Origin: an uncultured Oscillospiraceae bacterium
GTDB taxonomy: Bacteria; Bacillota; Clostridia; Oscillospirales; Acutalibacteraceae
DNA length: 19,035 nucleotides
Direction of reading: 5' to 3'
Assembly: GCA_900552985.1 (NCBI GenBank)
Contig: USBP01000004.1
Span: 1-19,035 of the forward strand
Shown: positions 15,801 to 19,035 of the stretch, piece by piece
Numbering within the stretch: position 1 is the first letter of the stretch
How the letters are laid out: each line of letters starts with the position of its first letter
Translations under genes and position numbers: made by a program
Notes under the pieces: generated by a model
Databases searched by the model: none
Told to the model about the DNA's origin: nothing
What the model saw: only the letters and a program-made list of their open reading frames with translations

Positions 15801-16657
15801 TTCTGATAGTTATCCAGCACGAAATCCTGCGCGATGGTCGCTTCCAGCCACATATGGGGCACCAGGCTGAAATGGGTCATACCAATGATGGTTTCGCCTT
15901 TGGCCTCTGCCTCAGCGCATTGGTCGAGTACCCACTCGAGGAAATCCACAGAGAAATTGCCTCCTGTCTCATGCCCGCCGGAGGCGTCCGCCGCCATATT
16001 ATCGGGGCTGTATTTTCCGCCGTCCATCACAATCAGGCGATAGCCGCCCTCCAGGCTTGCCGCATAGGAAAGGCCGTTTGCCTGCTTGCCCTCAGGAGGG
16101 GTGTAAACATCCGTCGCCAGATCATAGCCAAGGTTTTTGTAGATTTCCTTGAATTGCTCCGGCGTGGTGACCAGGCTTGCATCCTTTACCTCCTTGCCGG
16201 TGGTGAAGGAGGCGGCGTCATAGTTGTTGATGTCATGGTTGCCGTTGATCACAAGCACCTGAGCGCCCGTATCTGCCTCAAACTGTTCCAACTTGGCGGC
16301 AAGGCTTTTGTGCGCTTCCACTTCACTGTCTTTTGTCAGGTCCCCGGGGATCAGCACATATTTGAGCCCCTTTTCCTGCACATCTTTGGCCATGGCGGCT
16401 AGCGCAGCGTCTATGAGCCCTCCCGTCTGCGGGAATTGCTTGCCCTTGACCCGGCAGAAATCGTTGAACGTCTCCCATCCCTGCTCATCCCCATCCGCTG
16501 GCATAAGGGAGCGCGGATAATAGTGCGTATCGGACATGACGCCGATGGTCAGCGGCGCTGTTTCCACCGTGCGCGCGAACGCGCCGAACGGGACGGCAAC
16601 CGCAATCAGCACAACCGCCAGAAGGACGGCCAACATTCCTTTCAGATGTCGTTTCAT
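12860..16657 (-). CDS. Wall-anchored protein with two metallophosphoesterase domains
   Basis: A 1265-residue secreted protein. A signal peptide (1-28, A-F-A cleavage) precedes a calcineurin-like phosphoesterase domain with metal ligands D43/H45, GD105-106, GNHD139-142, H262 and GHMH302-305. Residues about 390-700 are a mostly helical, unrecognised region. A beta-rich stretch with the Fn3-like ITGLQPGEKYCFRVGD (821-836) introduces a second, purple-acid-phosphatase-like domain: SD864-S-Q866, GDH898-900, GNHE931-934, H1009 and GHDH1046-1049. A Thr/Pro/Glu-rich spacer (1158-1227) leads to NPSTG (1228-1232), a hydrophobic segment and RRKK, a variant sortase signal. It should hydrolyse phosphate esters at the cell surface; exact substrates are unknown. 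ATG 16657 has AAGGAGG 6 nt upstream. Its position next to pst suggests phosphate scavenging, but no clear Pho box precedes it. Confidence 0.9.
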   Translation of the reverse strand: MKRHLKGMLAVLLAVVLIAVAVPFGAFARTVETAPLTIGVMSDTHYYPRSLMPADGDEQGWETFNDFCRVKGKQFPQTGGLIDAALAAMAKDVQEKGLKYVLIPGDLTKDSEVEAHKSLAAKLEQFEADTGAQVLVINGNHDINNYDAASFTTGKEVKDASLVTTPEQFKEIYKNLGYDLATDVYTPPEGKQANGLSYAASLEGGYRLIVMDGGKYSPDNMAADASGGHETGGNFSVDFLEWVLDQCAEAEAKGETIIGMTHFSLVPHMWLEATIAQDFVLDNYQNVAEALADAGMHYVFTGHMHQNDIAKAVSDNGETLYDIQTNSLSGYPNFFREVRLDNTQSGQITAQVETYPVDRDQMVNIDPSNPDAAAIARPENGDYRYELDGDFYPTYQDYSYAFSNKKGNAEDFIKTMAEGFLSDGLETISASGGLMNLLKANGIDLEELLTGFLGDGVSILGYDIFTVNNVMAFLEDLFGQIEERYLSDPEKTMEILDGAIDRIVNFKVADTPPSAEYAKRYHIGEGKSYGTLGDLVLCIMHAYTAGDETGVSFRDGHYVATGDSPDAFVAEALEGFENGDTAQRLIDELIDILLNDLVQGEILTNLEFRINALFPDGSFGSHTADALQLLLELVMQGDPSYQKIVDFAFQLLSGLGIIPYDSINAILDHYIEEYLTESQIESVGHEVAYIVDDLLIDENPAEQLDLHATLTYSGKVAVEATAENYRLPSNIGITFGEDAATARNINWYTKCTVDGTQVLPYNTDIQIVPYSENPEFSDQLPDGVKVKANAEPVKLQFPGIDIGVFGLFPYYFDATRHTVEITGLQPGEKYCFRVGDAEKGWWSEVGVLEMADNSDNLTFFHMSDSQSQSERQYSRSWANVLDTAFTMYPDADFIMHTGDHVDAGDNANQWQWFFNTGAANLMKTVLMPTAGNHEESSEYAIDQNFVLSNVPEQDRTTGVYYSFDYNNAHFMVLNTNNLSESEGLSKDQLEWLREDASASDAQWKIVALHKAPYSNGSHFDDDDVIQLRKELSTLMPELGIDVVLQGHDHVYLRTGVMDNNAVVETQTKTISYGGREYTAKLDPQGSIYVISGCSGVKSYVTKDPSETDELFPRAEKLADATDPIFSAFQIDGDTLYFDAYTVGSDGATRIDSFAIQKQAADTPETSTDTPSTQEPTTPATPEETDPDATKPAVTTTTAQQEEPATQAPAGETAPEPTTGAQASEDTENPSTGDNTSLLLAAVPVTALAALVFAQSMRRKKTRSER

Positions 16658-16746
16658 AATTCTCCTCCTTTATCGGCGAAAGAAATCCTTCCGCCAGTCC
16701 TGCCTGCCGCTGGTTGATTGGCGGCTGGCATTTTCATACAGGGTAT

Positions 16747-16755
16747 AGTATAGCA
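16747..16755 (-). promoter_or_regulatory. Extended -10 promoter of the phosphoesterase gene
   Basis: Minus-strand TGCTATACT: -10 hexamer TATACT (16752-16747) with the TG extension at 16755-16754. No good -35 is seen at 17 bp, which fits an extended -10 or an activated promoter. The leader of about 80 nt contains CCGCCA (minus strand, 16724-16719) pairing with TGGCGG (16696-16691). Confidence 0.5.
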
Positions 16756-16772
16756 CAGTTTTTCTATCTTTG

Positions 16773-16811
16773 TTTCTATATAGAAATAAAAATGGATTTA
16801 ATTTATTAAAT
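16773..16811. promoter_or_regulatory. AT-rich divergent control region with palindromes
   Basis: TTTCTATATAGAAA (16773-16786) is a perfect 14-bp palindrome placed where the -35 of the leftward promoter should be, so it is a candidate operator. A second symmetric sequence, ATTTAAT-TT-ATTAAAT (16796-16811), follows. The whole 16740-16890 region is strongly AT-rich compared with the genes on both sides. The regulator is not known; the motif does not match the Pho repeats at pstS. Confidence 0.4.
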
Positions 16812-16883
16812 TTAAACAAAAACTATGATGCAAAACTACAAATATTGACAATTCATTCTGCGGCAGTCAAAAGAATTGGGTAA

Positions 16884-19035
<2,152 letters not shown>

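Noticed and set aside
16796..16860. Possible second Pho box upstream of the phosphoesterase gene
   Set aside because: There are several TTTAAA-like stretches, but they do not keep the 11-bp period or a consistent TTTAAC core as at pstS.

Overview
The window reads as chromosome of a moderately GC-rich Firmicute, most likely a Clostridia/Oscillospiraceae-type gut commensal. The support is the Gram-positive style 23S rRNA 3' end, strong AGGAGG-type ribosome binding sites, Gram-positive lipoproteins, a C-terminal sortase-type sorting signal, a PhoP/PhoR-type two-component pair and gut-type glycoside hydrolases (GH95, GH2). The taxon is an inference from these features only.

Layout. Positions 1-228 are the 3' end of a 23S rRNA gene, followed by an intrinsic terminator (324-357) and no recognisable 5S rRNA. 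A consensus promoter (477-504) leads to a lipoprotein gene (678-1655). Next comes a short AT-rich island with a HIT-family gene (1882-2349). This island appears to be an insertion of about 0.88 kb: it lies inside the loop of what was a shared bidirectional terminator, is flanked by a 7-bp direct repeat, and has pushed the two perfect 15-nt terminator arms about 0.9 kb apart.

From 2709 to 16657 everything is on the minus strand. In transcription order: a large surface phosphoesterase with two metallophosphoesterase domains (16657-12860, own promoter and a strong terminator); a promoter with four 11-bp Pho-box repeats; then pstS-pstC-pstA-pstB-phoU (12467-7619); a GH95 glycosidase with its own promoter (7534-5234); and the phosphate-type response regulator and sensor kinase (5149-2709, ATGA overlap). 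Divergent from the phosphoesterase, a GH2 beta-galactosidase-type gene starts at 16959 and runs off the window.

How it fits together. The kinase/regulator pair probably senses phosphate limitation and acts at the Pho box to induce the PstSCAB importer, with PhoU as the negative link between transporter and kinase. The wall-attached double phosphoesterase would release phosphate or nucleosides outside the cell. The two cytoplasmic glycosidases (GH95, GH2) flank or interrupt this phosphate island; whether they are co-regulated cannot be decided from sequence alone. The most notable observations are the split terminator with target-site-like duplication, the four-unit Pho box, a PstC with an extra N-terminal four-helix membrane module, and an rRNA operon end without 5S.
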